Of a stretch of DNA of 64,000 nt, positions 44,279 through 51,353 are shown piece by piece; within the stretch, counting starts at the first letter, position 1; each line of letters starts with the position of its first letter. Source of the DNA: Phocaeicola sp. (GTDB lineage Bacteria > Bacteroidota > Bacteroidia > Bacteroidales > Bacteroidaceae); the NCBI GenBank assembly GCA_020026225.1, contig JAHHQU010000001.1, forward strand, positions 33,196 through 97,195. Direction: 5' to 3'. The notes below the pieces were generated by a model. That model saw nothing but the letters and a program-made list of their open reading frames with translations. It did no database searches and had not been told where the DNA came from. Made by a program: the position numbers and the translations under genes.

Positions 44279-45095
44279 ATTCTCCTAAAATTTTAAGTTC
44301 TTGCGTCAAAGGTGTGACGGCATCTATGGCTTGTTTGTAGCGTAGGTAATCGGAAAACAGGATGTCTACGTAAAACTGATATTCCCATTCACGGCCGATG
44401 ATGGGCAGTGATTGTATCTTTGTCAGATTGATGTGGTAAAATGAAAAGATGGATAATACTTGTGACAAGCTTCCTTCTGTGTGAGGAAGGCAAAAAACGA
44501 TGGTAGCCTTGTTGATTTCAGACCGTTTTCTCAATTCGGTGGCTTTCCAAGGGTCACAAGCTATCAGGAAACGGGTGAAATTATGCTTGTTCGTTTCAAT
44601 GCCTTCTTGCAGCACTTTCATTCCATATAGTCCGGCTGCGTACTTTGAACAGATGGCAGCATGTCCTCGCAGTTGTTCCCGCTTGATGCGTGAAGCACTT
44701 CGTGCGGTATCTTCCGACTGGACGACTTTCATGGTTGGGTGATGCTGAAGGAAATCTCGGCATTGTGCCAAGGCTACCGGGTGAGAATTGACTTCCTTCA
44801 AGTCGTCCCAGTCATCTTCTGGCAGACAGACCAAGCTGTGACAAATGCGTAATCTTTGTTCGCCTATGATGGTAGAACCACTGTCTTTAAGTAGTCCGTA
44901 GTTATGCAGCAGACTTCCGGCAATGGTGTTTTCAATGGCTATCATCCCTAAGACATGATTGTCTTGCTTCATTTCTTGGAAGACTTCTTCAAATGTTCTG
45001 CAGCAAATCAATTCAATATCTTCGTCTTTAAAGTATTTGTGAGCGGCAATGTCATGATAAGAACCTAAGTCGCCTTGTATTGCAATTCTTTTCAT
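44253..45095 (-). CDS. pheA: Prephenate dehydratase
   Basis: Converts prephenate to phenylpyruvate. 280 residues: PDT catalytic domain (IAIQGDLGSYHDIAA, AIENTIAGSLLHNYGLL, SHPVALAQC, the TRF motif in NFTRFLIA) followed by a C-terminal ACT domain. The ACT domain carries a weakly conserved version of the Phe-binding GALxxxLxxF/ESRP motifs (GSLSQVLSIFSFYHINLTKIQS). The ATG at 45095 is preferred over a TTG two codons upstream. First structural gene of the operon, 10 nt after the leader terminator. Confidence 0.92.
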   Translation of the reverse strand: MKRIAIQGDLGSYHDIAAHKYFKDEDIELICCRTFEEVFQEMKQDNHVLGMIAIENTIAGSLLHNYGLLKDSGSTIIGEQRLRICHSLVCLPEDDWDDLKEVNSHPVALAQCRDFLQHHPTMKVVQSEDTARSASRIKREQLRGHAAICSKYAAGLYGMKVLQEGIETNKHNFTRFLIACDPWKATELRKRSEINKATIVFCLPHTEGSLSQVLSIFSFYHINLTKIQSLPIIGREWEYQFYVDILFSDYLRYKQAIDAVTPLTQELKILGEYAEDQSTL

Positions 45096-45104
45096 CAGCA
45101 ATCT

Positions 45105-45150
45105 GTTTAAAAAAGAAAAGGTCCCACTTCATAATGAAGCGGGACCTTTT
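45105..45150 (-). terminator. Attenuator terminator in the pheA operon leader
   Basis: On the minus strand AAAAGGTCCCGCTTCAT pairs with ATGAAGTGGGACCTTTT (one G-U wobble) and is followed by CTTTTTT, an intrinsic terminator. It lies between the promoter at 45291-45322 and pheA, 10 nt before the ATG, so it must be read through for the operon to be expressed. Its first arm can instead pair with the upstream segment 45199-45208. Confidence 0.88.
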
Positions 45151-45179
45151 ATATGATTCAATAATAAAAATAAATCTTG

Positions 45180-45260
45180 TTATGGTATGCATACGAACTC
45201 CCGCTTCACTTCATTGCTAAAGTAAAAGTAATAATAGAAGTATGATGCAAAATTTTTCAT
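45180..45260 (-). CDS. Phe/Tyr-rich leader peptide
   Basis: 26 codons, ATG at 45260-45258 and TAA at 45182-45180; too short for routine gene finding. Residues 4-14 read FASYFYYYFYF, nine aromatic residues of eleven, and the whole peptide has five Phe and five Tyr. It begins about 30 nt after the -7 box and ends 30 nt before the terminator stem. By known attenuation logic (pheL, trpL), ribosome stalling at Phe or Tyr codons would control the downstream terminator. Both product amino acids of the operon are represented. Confidence 0.85.
   Translation of the reverse strand: MKNFASYFYYYFYFSNEVKREFVCIP
45199..45208 (-). promoter_or_regulatory. Antiterminator segment
   Basis: The minus-strand TGAAGCGGGA, inside the end of the leader-peptide gene, is perfectly complementary (10 of 10) to TCCCGCTTCA in the first arm of the terminator (45144-45135). 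The two pairings exclude each other. A ribosome stalled upstream at the aromatic codons leaves this segment free to block the terminator. Confidence 0.8.
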
Positions 45261-45290
45261 TTCTCTTGTTTTTGATTGATTTCTTTATTG

Positions 45291-45322
45291 CAAATGTAAA
45301 GTATTTCTTGAAAAGATTCAAA
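45291..45322 (-). promoter_or_regulatory. Promoter of the pheA operon
   Basis: On the minus strand TTTG (45322-45319), 20 nt, TACATTTG (45298-45291): the same spacing as the nagB promoter. The transcript would start about 25 nt before the leader-peptide ATG. The -33 element lies inside the inverted repeat 45311-45352. Confidence 0.8.
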
Positions 45323-45352
45323 GAAAAAGGCAGTTTTTTCTTTGAATCTTTT
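45311..45352. repeat. Long A/T-rich inverted repeat overlapping the pheA promoter
   Basis: AAAAGATTCAAAGAAAAA and TTTTTCTTTGAATCTTTT form a perfect 18-bp dyad with a 6-nt loop, and T runs on for several bases. It covers the -33 box of the pheA promoter. It could be an operator, or a terminator blocking transcription between the divergent units. Confidence 0.6.
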
Positions 45353-45490
45353 TTTTATCGTGTTTATTTCATTTAATTTGTGATTGGAGTGGTGAAGAAC
45401 CATTGTCTATCCTTTGATGCTATGAATTTGCATCTTAACCTGAATTGTTATAACTAATTCTATTCATATTATATTATAAATCATAAAACT

Positions 45491-46669
45491 ATGAAATACA
45501 ATTTTGATCAAGTAATTGACCGTACTGGAACCGATGCCATTAAACTGGAAGGAATGAAAGAAATATGGGGACGCACAGATCTTCTGCCATTGTGGGTTGC
45601 CGATATGGATTTCGCTACTCCTCCTTTTGTCCTTGAGGCTATCCAGCGTCGCTGTGAGCATCCCATTTTAGGTTATACGGCGAAAACTGAAGCGTATTAT
45701 CAATCAATTGTAAATTGGGTACGGGATCGGTATGGTATGGAAATTACATCTGAAGAGTTGAATTTCGTTCCGGGTATCGTGGCTGGTCTGGGTATGGCAA
45801 TCAATTGCTTTACAGAGCCTGGTGATAAAGTCATGATCATGCCTCCTGTGTATGGACCTTTCTTCTGGTTGAATAGCCGGAACGGTCGTGAGATAGTGGA
45901 ATGTCCTATGATTCTTGAAGATGGACATTACCGTATGAACCTGGATTTCTTGCGCTCTCATGAAGAGAATGTGCGTCTTTTGATTCTTTGCAATCCTCAC
46001 AATCCGGGTGGAGTAGTATGGAAGAAAGAAGAACTTGAAGAGTTGGCAGATATATGTGCCGAGAATAATATTCTGGTCTTCTCCGATGAAATTCATGCAG
46101 ATTTGACGTTGCCACCATACAAACATCTGCCTTTTGCCATGGTCTCAAAGAAAGCACGCAATAATTCGATCACCTTCATGGCTCCCAGCAAGGCTTTTAA
46201 CATGCCGGGATTGGCAGCATCACATACCATTATATTCAATAAGGTGTTACGTAAGCAGTTTGAGACCTATTTGGCTGCGGGTGAATTGAATTTCGGACAT
46301 CTCTTTGCCTTTGAAGCTGTCAAAGCAGCGTATGCTCATGGAACGGAGTGGTTGGATCAATGTTTGGAATATATTGTGAAGAATATCGATTACGTGGAAG
46401 ATTTCTTAAAGACTCATACTCCCAAAATTAAAGCGATGCGCCCTCAGGCTTCTTTCTTGGTATGGTTGGATTGCCGTGAAATGGGAATGACTCAAAAGGA
46501 ATTGAATGACTTTTTCGTTGAGGAGGCAGGGTTGGCTTTGAACGATGGAGAGTCTTTCGGAAAAGAAGGTATTGGCTTTATGCGATTGAATGTTGCTTCT
46601 CCTCGTTCGGTTATGGAACAAGCGATGCGTCAGTTGGAAGCTGCTTACAAAAAGCGTTTTACCGAATAG
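45491..46669 (+). CDS. MalY/PatB-type PLP-dependent C-S lyase or aminotransferase
   Basis: 392-residue fold-type I PLP enzyme of the MalY/PatB group (cystathionine beta-lyase activity). Motifs: LPLWVADMDFATPPFV near the N-terminus, ILGYT, the cofactor segment CNPHNPGGVVW, FSDEIHADL and the PLP lysine in MAPSKAFNMPGLAAS. Close relatives cleave cystathionine or cysteine conjugates; some act as aminotransferases. It is divergent from the aromatic operon, but its own leader has no matching structure. A strong terminator follows. Confidence 0.87.
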   Translation: MKYNFDQVIDRTGTDAIKLEGMKEIWGRTDLLPLWVADMDFATPPFVLEAIQRRCEHPILGYTAKTEAYYQSIVNWVRDRYGMEITSEELNFVPGIVAGLGMAINCFTEPGDKVMIMPPVYGPFFWLNSRNGREIVECPMILEDGHYRMNLDFLRSHEENVRLLILCNPHNPGGVVWKKEELEELADICAENNILVFSDEIHADLTLPPYKHLPFAMVSKKARNNSITFMAPSKAFNMPGLAASHTIIFNKVLRKQFETYLAAGELNFGHLFAFEAVKAAYAHGTEWLDQCLEYIVKNIDYVEDFLKTHTPKIKAMRPQASFLVWLDCREMGMTQKELNDFFVEEAGLALNDGESFGKEGIGFMRLNVASPRSVMEQAMRQLEAAYKKRFTE

Positions 46670-46781
46670 TTTCTATGGGCAGGAAGCGTTCAGAACATTC
46701 AGTAGAGAATGCTTGAACGTTAGTTCTGAGTAGTAAACTCTTTCCAACATCTTTTAAGAGGGGATGTTTGACGATATATTG

Positions 46782-46826
46782 AATAAGAGAAAGGCTGGAT
46801 CCGGTAAGAATCCAGCCTTTCTTATT
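46782..46826 (+). terminator. Terminator between convergent MalY-like and TPR genes
   Basis: AAAGGCTGGAT (46790-46800) and ATCCAGCCTTT (46810-46820) with an extended outer AATAAG/CTTATT arm, then six T. The core stem is shared with the terminator at 63886-63921. Confidence 0.85.
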
Positions 46827-46864
46827 TTTTCATCGTGAAATCTATAGAGAGACTTGAATGCATT

Positions 46865-47812
46865 TTAATAAATGCCCGTCTTGGGTTGCTCAAAATTGTT
46901 ATAGTTTCCACTCAATTGGTTCTCTGCTTCAGGATTCATTTCGATATACTTCTTCATGTCCTCTATAGAACCTTTTTCATCGCCTTTCAACAATTTGGCA
47001 CGTCCACGCTCTTTGTATAATTCGGCATTGTTCGGAATTAATTCGATAGCCTCATCAAAAGAGTTGATGGCTTCTTCTGCTTTTTTCTGTTTTAATAGAA
47101 TATTGCCTTTCAATAAATAAGCTTTCACATTGAAAGGATTTAAGGAAATGACCTGTTCCAAGCAAGCGAGACCTTCTTCAATGTGATCAAATTGGGCTTC
47201 TATTTCACCTTTGACTACCAATGCGTCTTCGTTGGACTCATCTTTAGAGAGAATCACGTCAATATCTTTCAAGGCTTCTTTGGCTTGTCCCATTTCCATC
47301 AGCGTTTCTGCACGGAGTAGGTAGGCCTCAATGAAATCTTCATTGCAGCTGATGGCTTTTGTAAGCATGACAATTGTTTGCAGAAAATCTTTCAGCCCTT
47401 TGGCTGCTTTAGCGGCTAAATAATAGCCTGCTTGGTTCTTGTCGTCCAACGTGATGATTTTCTTGCAGGTTTGATCCATGCAGGTATAGTCTTCTTGTAA
47501 GAAGCACACGTTTGCCAAGGCAAGAAGAATTTTACAATTCTCTGGCTCTATTTCACTTAAGCGGGTATAAAGTTTTCTCCCTTCTTCTATTTCACCGGTT
47601 GTGACGTATGCGTTGGCCAAGTATTCCATGGTCTCAACGTCTTCTTTTATAGCGGTGGCTTCTTTTAAACATTTGATGGCATAAGCATATTGATGCATGT
47701 TGCGTGCACGGATGCCATCGTATTTCAATATCTCAAAATTCTTTTTGTCTTGTTTTTCCTGTTGGCTGATATCTGAGTTCTTGCTGCCAAATAAGGATGA
47801 AAATAATCCCAT
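46865..47812 (-). CDS. Tetratricopeptide-repeat protein
   Basis: 315 residues, no signal peptide, so probably cytoplasmic. At least six TPR units from about residue 35 (for example YAYAIKCLKEATAIK, PENCKILLALANVCFLQEDY, AYLLKGNILLKQKKAEEAINSFDEAIELIPN). The C-terminal tail lacks repeats. TPR arrays mediate protein-protein contacts; no partner is evident from the neighbours. Preceded by a -7 box at 47840-47847. Confidence 0.85.
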   Translation of the reverse strand: MGLFSSLFGSKNSDISQQEKQDKKNFEILKYDGIRARNMHQYAYAIKCLKEATAIKEDVETMEYLANAYVTTGEIEEGRKLYTRLSEIEPENCKILLALANVCFLQEDYTCMDQTCKKIITLDDKNQAGYYLAAKAAKGLKDFLQTIVMLTKAISCNEDFIEAYLLRAETLMEMGQAKEALKDIDVILSKDESNEDALVVKGEIEAQFDHIEEGLACLEQVISLNPFNVKAYLLKGNILLKQKKAEEAINSFDEAIELIPNNAELYKERGRAKLLKGDEKGSIEDMKKYIEMNPEAENQLSGNYNNFEQPKTGIY

Positions 47813-47839
47813 GTCGTTCTTAGATTAATTAGTATGATT

Positions 47840-47847
47840 GCAAAGAT
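47840..47847 (-). promoter_or_regulatory. -7 box of the TPR gene
   Basis: On the minus strand TATCTTTG fits TAnnTTTG, 27 nt upstream of the start codon. Confidence 0.5.
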
Positions 47848-47895
47848 ATAATAAAGAAATGACAAGCAATGATTTCGCAGGAAGAATGTTGAGGC

Positions 47896-48063
47896 TTAGG
47901 GTAACTCAGATAGGGTTTTGGGTCGTTTTTTTGGGGGGCGGCAACGGTGGAAGTAAATGAGGCGCTCCCGCATGAGGTCTTCCGCTGTCAGGTTGAAGGG
48001 AGAAGTCGGATTCCTTTCATGTAGTGAGGAGATTGTTATCTGGTTAATTTCAATTATTTGCAA
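47896..48063 (-). other. Candidate short ORF or gene remnant in a GC-richer island
   Basis: An open minus-strand frame of 55 codons (TTG start; 25 codons from the ATG at 47973) ends at 47896. It includes FNLTAEDLMRERLIYFHRC and PPKKRPKTLSELP, which look protein-like. Codons such as CTC, CGG, CGC and CCC are unlike the neighbouring genes, and the island has a T7-G6 run. It could be a remnant, a transferred fragment or chance. Apart from the two -7 boxes, nothing else is seen in 47813-48160. Confidence 0.3.
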
Positions 48064-48103
48064 TGATTAACTTGTCAGTTGGATGTGACTTGATTAAAAT
48101 ATG

Positions 48104-48111
48104 TATTTTTG
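48104..48111 (+). promoter_or_regulatory. -7 box of the DUF3108-like gene
   Basis: TATTTTTG fits TAnnTTTG, 49 nt before the ATG at 48161. Confidence 0.5.
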
Positions 48112-48160
48112 TGAAAATTACTATTTGGCAAATTTTTGCCCTTTAATAACTTATGATAGA

Positions 48161-48868
48161 ATGAAGAAACTTTTTATGATTCTAAGTGCGCTTTTTGTAT
48201 GCCATGCCATGCAGGCGCAGTATTTTTGTACCACTCCCAATACAGAATTGCACTATGTGAATTATGATGGAGCAGGTCAGAGTGTTTCCAATGTTACGGC
48301 TTCTGTTCAGAACATTGAACAAAAGAATGGAGAGGTAATAGCCGATTATCTCTGTAAAATTGTGACCAACAAGGCGAAAGGAAATACTTCTTATTCGTTG
48401 ATTCGGTGGACTTGCGATGGTGACAAGACCATCTGTGAGGAAGATTTGCTCTATGGTGTCTATATCGATAAAGATATGGATCCAAGTAAATACGATGCGG
48501 CTGCACGTATGAAGATGATGGATGAACTTAAATACAAAGGCGACAATACATTCACTTTGGTGGATGGCTCACAAGCAGGTACGGCTTTGCCTGATCGTTA
48601 TTACAAACTGTTGGATGGTCTTGTTAAAAAGGAATATACAATTTCCGGCGGATCTTATATGGGTCGTGAAACGGTGAGTACTACGGGTGGAAAGTATAAC
48701 TGCATCAAGATTTCGTACTTGAAACGCACCAAGGTGGTTTTGAAGAAGACCGATCAGCGCATTGTGGAATGGTATGCTAAGGGAGTAGGCTTGGTCAAGT
48801 CTGAAACGTATAATATGAAGGGAGATTTGGATGGTAAGACTTTATTGGTAAAAGTGGTACATAATTAA
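48161..48868 (+). CDS. Secreted DUF3108/TapB-like protein
   Basis: 235 residues with a signal peptide (MILSALFVCHAMQAQ); the frame opens at 48101, but MKKLFMI at 48161 starts the signal and lies after the -7 box. The mature part is predicted beta-rich. Its C-terminal half (TTGGKYNCIKISYLKRTK, then RIVEWYAKGVGLVKSETYNMKG) matches the pattern of DUF3108-like domains, in which WYAxGVGLVK is typical. Function unknown; periplasmic location likely. Confidence 0.6.
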   Translation: MKKLFMILSALFVCHAMQAQYFCTTPNTELHYVNYDGAGQSVSNVTASVQNIEQKNGEVIADYLCKIVTNKAKGNTSYSLIRWTCDGDKTICEEDLLYGVYIDKDMDPSKYDAAARMKMMDELKYKGDNTFTLVDGSQAGTALPDRYYKLLDGLVKKEYTISGGSYMGRETVSTTGGKYNCIKISYLKRTKVVLKKTDQRIVEWYAKGVGLVKSETYNMKGDLDGKTLLVKVVHN

Positions 48869-48906
48869 TCTCTCAGAAATTCATCGAACGTCAGTGAGAT
48901 GGTAAA

Positions 48907-48955
48907 AATAAACCGTCCTATCCAACGGAGAATGTTGGGATAGGGCGGTTTATTT
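48907..48955. terminator. Bidirectional terminator
   Basis: AATAAACCG-TCCTATCC (48907-48923) pairs with GGATAGGGCGGTTTATT (48938-48954) with one wobble. It separates the convergent DUF3108-like and AMP-ligase genes. Confidence 0.85.
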
Positions 48956-48981
48956 ATAGAAAATAGTTGCTTCCGCTGTTA

Positions 48982-50634
48982 TTAAATGATTTCGATACCT
49001 TGCTCTTGACAGAGTTTTAAGCTGAGTTCCTTCAACTTGAACTTTTGGATTTTTCCACTGCCGGTCATTGGGAATTCTTTAACGAAGAAAATGTACTTCG
49101 GAATCTTGTAACGAGCAATCTTTCCCATGCAGAATTCACGAACATCGAACTCGTTGAGAGTACATCCTTCGTGTAAAATGATGAATGCTCCTACAGCTTC
49201 TCCATATTTTTTAGAAGGAACACCTGCTACCTGTACGTCCTTGATGGCAGGTATTTGGTATAAGAACTCTTCAATTTCACGTGGGTAGATATTTTCTCCG
49301 CCTCGAATAATCATATCCTTAATACGTCCGGTAATGCGGTAGTTTCCGTTTTCGTCTTTGATACCTAAATCACCTGAATGTAAGAATCCATTTTTGTCTA
49401 TCACTTCTTGGGTAGCTTGTGGATTCTTGTAATAACCTTTCATGGTATTGTAGCCACGGTTACACAGCTCTCCTTGTACTCCGGTTGGACATTCCTCTCC
49501 CGATTCGGGGTCGATGACTTTTACTTCAGTAAATTCAAAGCTGCGTCCTACGGTATTGCAGCGTACCTCAAAAGGATCTTCGATACGGGTATGTGTCATG
49601 CCTGGAGAGGCTTCCGTTAAACCGTATACACTGGTTATTCGCATGAACATTTTACTTTCTACCTGTTTCATCAGCTCGATAGGACAGAGTGCACCAGCCA
49701 TGATACCGGTTCGCAGGCAAGAAAGGTCGAACATGTCAAACATCGGATGGTTTAATTCTGCGATGAACATGGTAGGGACACCGTAAAGAGCCGTACACCG
49801 TTCTTTGTGGATGGATGCCAGAACAAGCAGCGGATCAAATCGTTCTACCATAACTTGTGTACATCCGTGCGTCAGGCAGTTCATCGTAGCCAAAACGATG
49901 CCGAAGCAATGGAATAAAGGAACGCATACGCACAACTTGTCTTCTCCTGTGAACTTCATGTGTTCTCCGGTCAGGAATCCATTGTTGGCGATATTGTAAT
50001 GAGTGAGCATGACTCCTTTGGGAAATCCCGTGGTTCCTGATGTATATTGCATGTTCACCGTATCGTGGCAGTTGACTTCCTTTTTAGCATCTTCCAGAAT
50101 TTGATCGGAAATGTTGTTTCCTAACAAAAGTATCTCAGGCGTATTGTACATCCCTCGAAATTTTTCTTGTCCGATGTAGATGACGTTTCGCATATGAGGA
50201 AAGCGTTTGCTCTTCATGTGTCCACGCTGGAAAGTCTTCAATTCCGGCAGCATCTTATAAGTCATTTCAACAAAGTTGCTGTCTTTCTCTCCATTGACGA
50301 TGCATAAGGTATGCATGTCTGAGTTTTGGCAAAGATACTCCAGCTCAGCTTGTTTGTAATTGGTATTTACAGTGACAGCTACAGCACCGATTTTAGCACA
50401 TGCATACAAGAAGGTCAGCCAGTCGGGCACATTTCCGGCCCAAATGCCAACGTGGGTCCCATGACCTACTCCGATAGCGAGCAAGCCTTTGGCCATGTTG
50501 TCAACACGTTTGTTGAACTGTTGCCATGTAAAGCGTAAATTTCGGTCGGAATAGACAATGTATTCTTTATCGGGAGTCGTTTGTGCCCAGTATTCCAACC
50601 ATCCCCCTAACGTTCTTTCTGATAATTGTAACAT
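48982..50634 (-). CDS. AMP-binding acyl-CoA synthetase
   Basis: 550-residue adenylate-forming ligase that activates a carboxylic acid with ATP and CoA. Motifs: the P-loop-like [49 protein letters not shown] and the catalytic Lys in [10 protein letters not shown] near the C-terminus. The pattern is that of medium/long-chain fatty-acyl-CoA ligases. It lies 12 nt after an XRE-cupin regulator gene that probably controls it. Substrate chain length is unknown. Confidence 0.88.
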   Translation of the reverse strand: MLQLSERTLGGWLEYWAQTTPDKEYIVYSDRNLRFTWQQFNKRVDNMAKGLLAIGVGHGTHVGIWAGNVPDWLTFLYACAKIGAVAVTVNTNYKQAELEYLCQNSDMHTLCIVNGEKDSNFVEMTYKMLPELKTFQRGHMKSKRFPHMRNVIYIGQEKFRGMYNTPEILLLGNNISDQILEDAKKEVNCHDTVNMQYTSGTTGFPKGVMLTHYNIANNGFLTGEHMKFTGEDKLCVCVPLFHCFGIVLATMNCLTHGCTQVMVERFDPLLVLASIHKERCTALYGVPTMFIAELNHPMFDMFDLSCLRTGIMAGALCPIELMKQVESKMFMRITSVYGLTEASPGMTHTRIEDPFEVRCNTVGRSFEFTEVKVIDPESGEECPTGVQGELCNRGYNTMKGYYKNPQATQEVIDKNGFLHSGDLGIKDENGNYRITGRIKDMIIRGGENIYPREIEEFLYQIPAIKDVQVAGVPSKKYGEAVGAFIILHEGCTLNEFDVREFCMGKIARYKIPKYIFFVKEFPMTGSGKIQKFKLKELSLKLCQEQGIEII

Positions 50635-50646
50635 AATGCTTCAGTG

Positions 50647-51225
50647 TTAAATAGGAGTATAAATGACGGCTAAAATACGGGCTGCTTCACCTTGGTAAGC
50701 ATGTACATGATGGGGAACGATTGAATCATAGTAAATAGTATCCCCTTCTTCCAGAATATACGTGTGCATTCCGTAGTTGACTTCCATTGTTCCCTTCAGA
50801 ACCATGATGAACTCTTCACCTTCATGTGCCGACAGGTTGAATTTGCTTTCGGTGATTTTATCTACATCAATGATGAACGGTTCCATTTGTCTGTCAGTCT
50901 TGGTCCGTGAAAGCGAATGGTAATGCATGTGCTGTCTTGCATCGGAAGCATTGTTGGAAAAGCTGATGGTATCGTCGGATTGCCCTTTGCGGCAGATTAC
51001 GGGACCGGATTCTGTTTCTTGGTCATCAAGAAAGGTTCCCAAACGTACGCCAAGAGCACGTGCTATTTTTATCAAGGGTGCCAAAGAAGGAATATCGATG
51101 TTTTGTTCGATGCGTTCTATTTGTTTAACGGACAATCCGCTACATGCGGAAAGTTCATCTATACTCATATCTCGACTATCTCGTAATCTTTTTATTTTTT
51201 CACCGATAATTTTCGTGCAGTCCAT
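50647..51225 (-). CDS. XRE-type regulator with cupin domain
   Basis: 192 residues: N-terminal helix-turn-helix (IGEKIKRLRDSRDMSIDELSACSGLSVKQIERIEQN) and C-terminal cupin (about 115-190; LSAHEGEEFIMVLKGTMEVNYG, YYDSIVPHHVHAY). Such proteins sense a small ligand through the cupin and bind DNA upstream of their operon. Being first in a two-gene unit with the acyl-CoA synthetase suggests a fatty acid or acyl-CoA signal, as inference. Confidence 0.88.
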   Translation of the reverse strand: MDCTKIIGEKIKRLRDSRDMSIDELSACSGLSVKQIERIEQNIDIPSLAPLIKIARALGVRLGTFLDDQETESGPVICRKGQSDDTISFSNNASDARQHMHYHSLSRTKTDRQMEPFIIDVDKITESKFNLSAHEGEEFIMVLKGTMEVNYGMHTYILEEGDTIYYDSIVPHHVHAYQGEAARILAVIYTPI

Positions 51226-51292
51226 GTTGTTATTCTTTAAAAAGTTAGTATTTGAAGCGAAGAAAAACTTTCAACTTCTTTTAATAGAGTTG

Positions 51293-51300
51293 CAAATATA
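51293..51300 (-). promoter_or_regulatory. -7 box of the regulator-ligase unit
   Basis: On the minus strand TATATTTG fits TAnnTTTG. The leader would be about 60 nt, where the encoded regulator might bind. Confidence 0.5.
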
Positions 51301-51353
51301 ACTAAATAAAGAATGAAAACTAAGAAATCGTAATAAAAATAGCTCTTAAAGAT

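Noticed and set aside
45096..45192. Second leader ORF starting at the ATG at 45192-45190 and reading through the terminator toward pheA
   Set aside because: It overlaps the end of the aromatic leader ORF and would have its Phe codons after the terminator stem, where they could not control it. The ORF at 45180-45260 fits attenuation far better.
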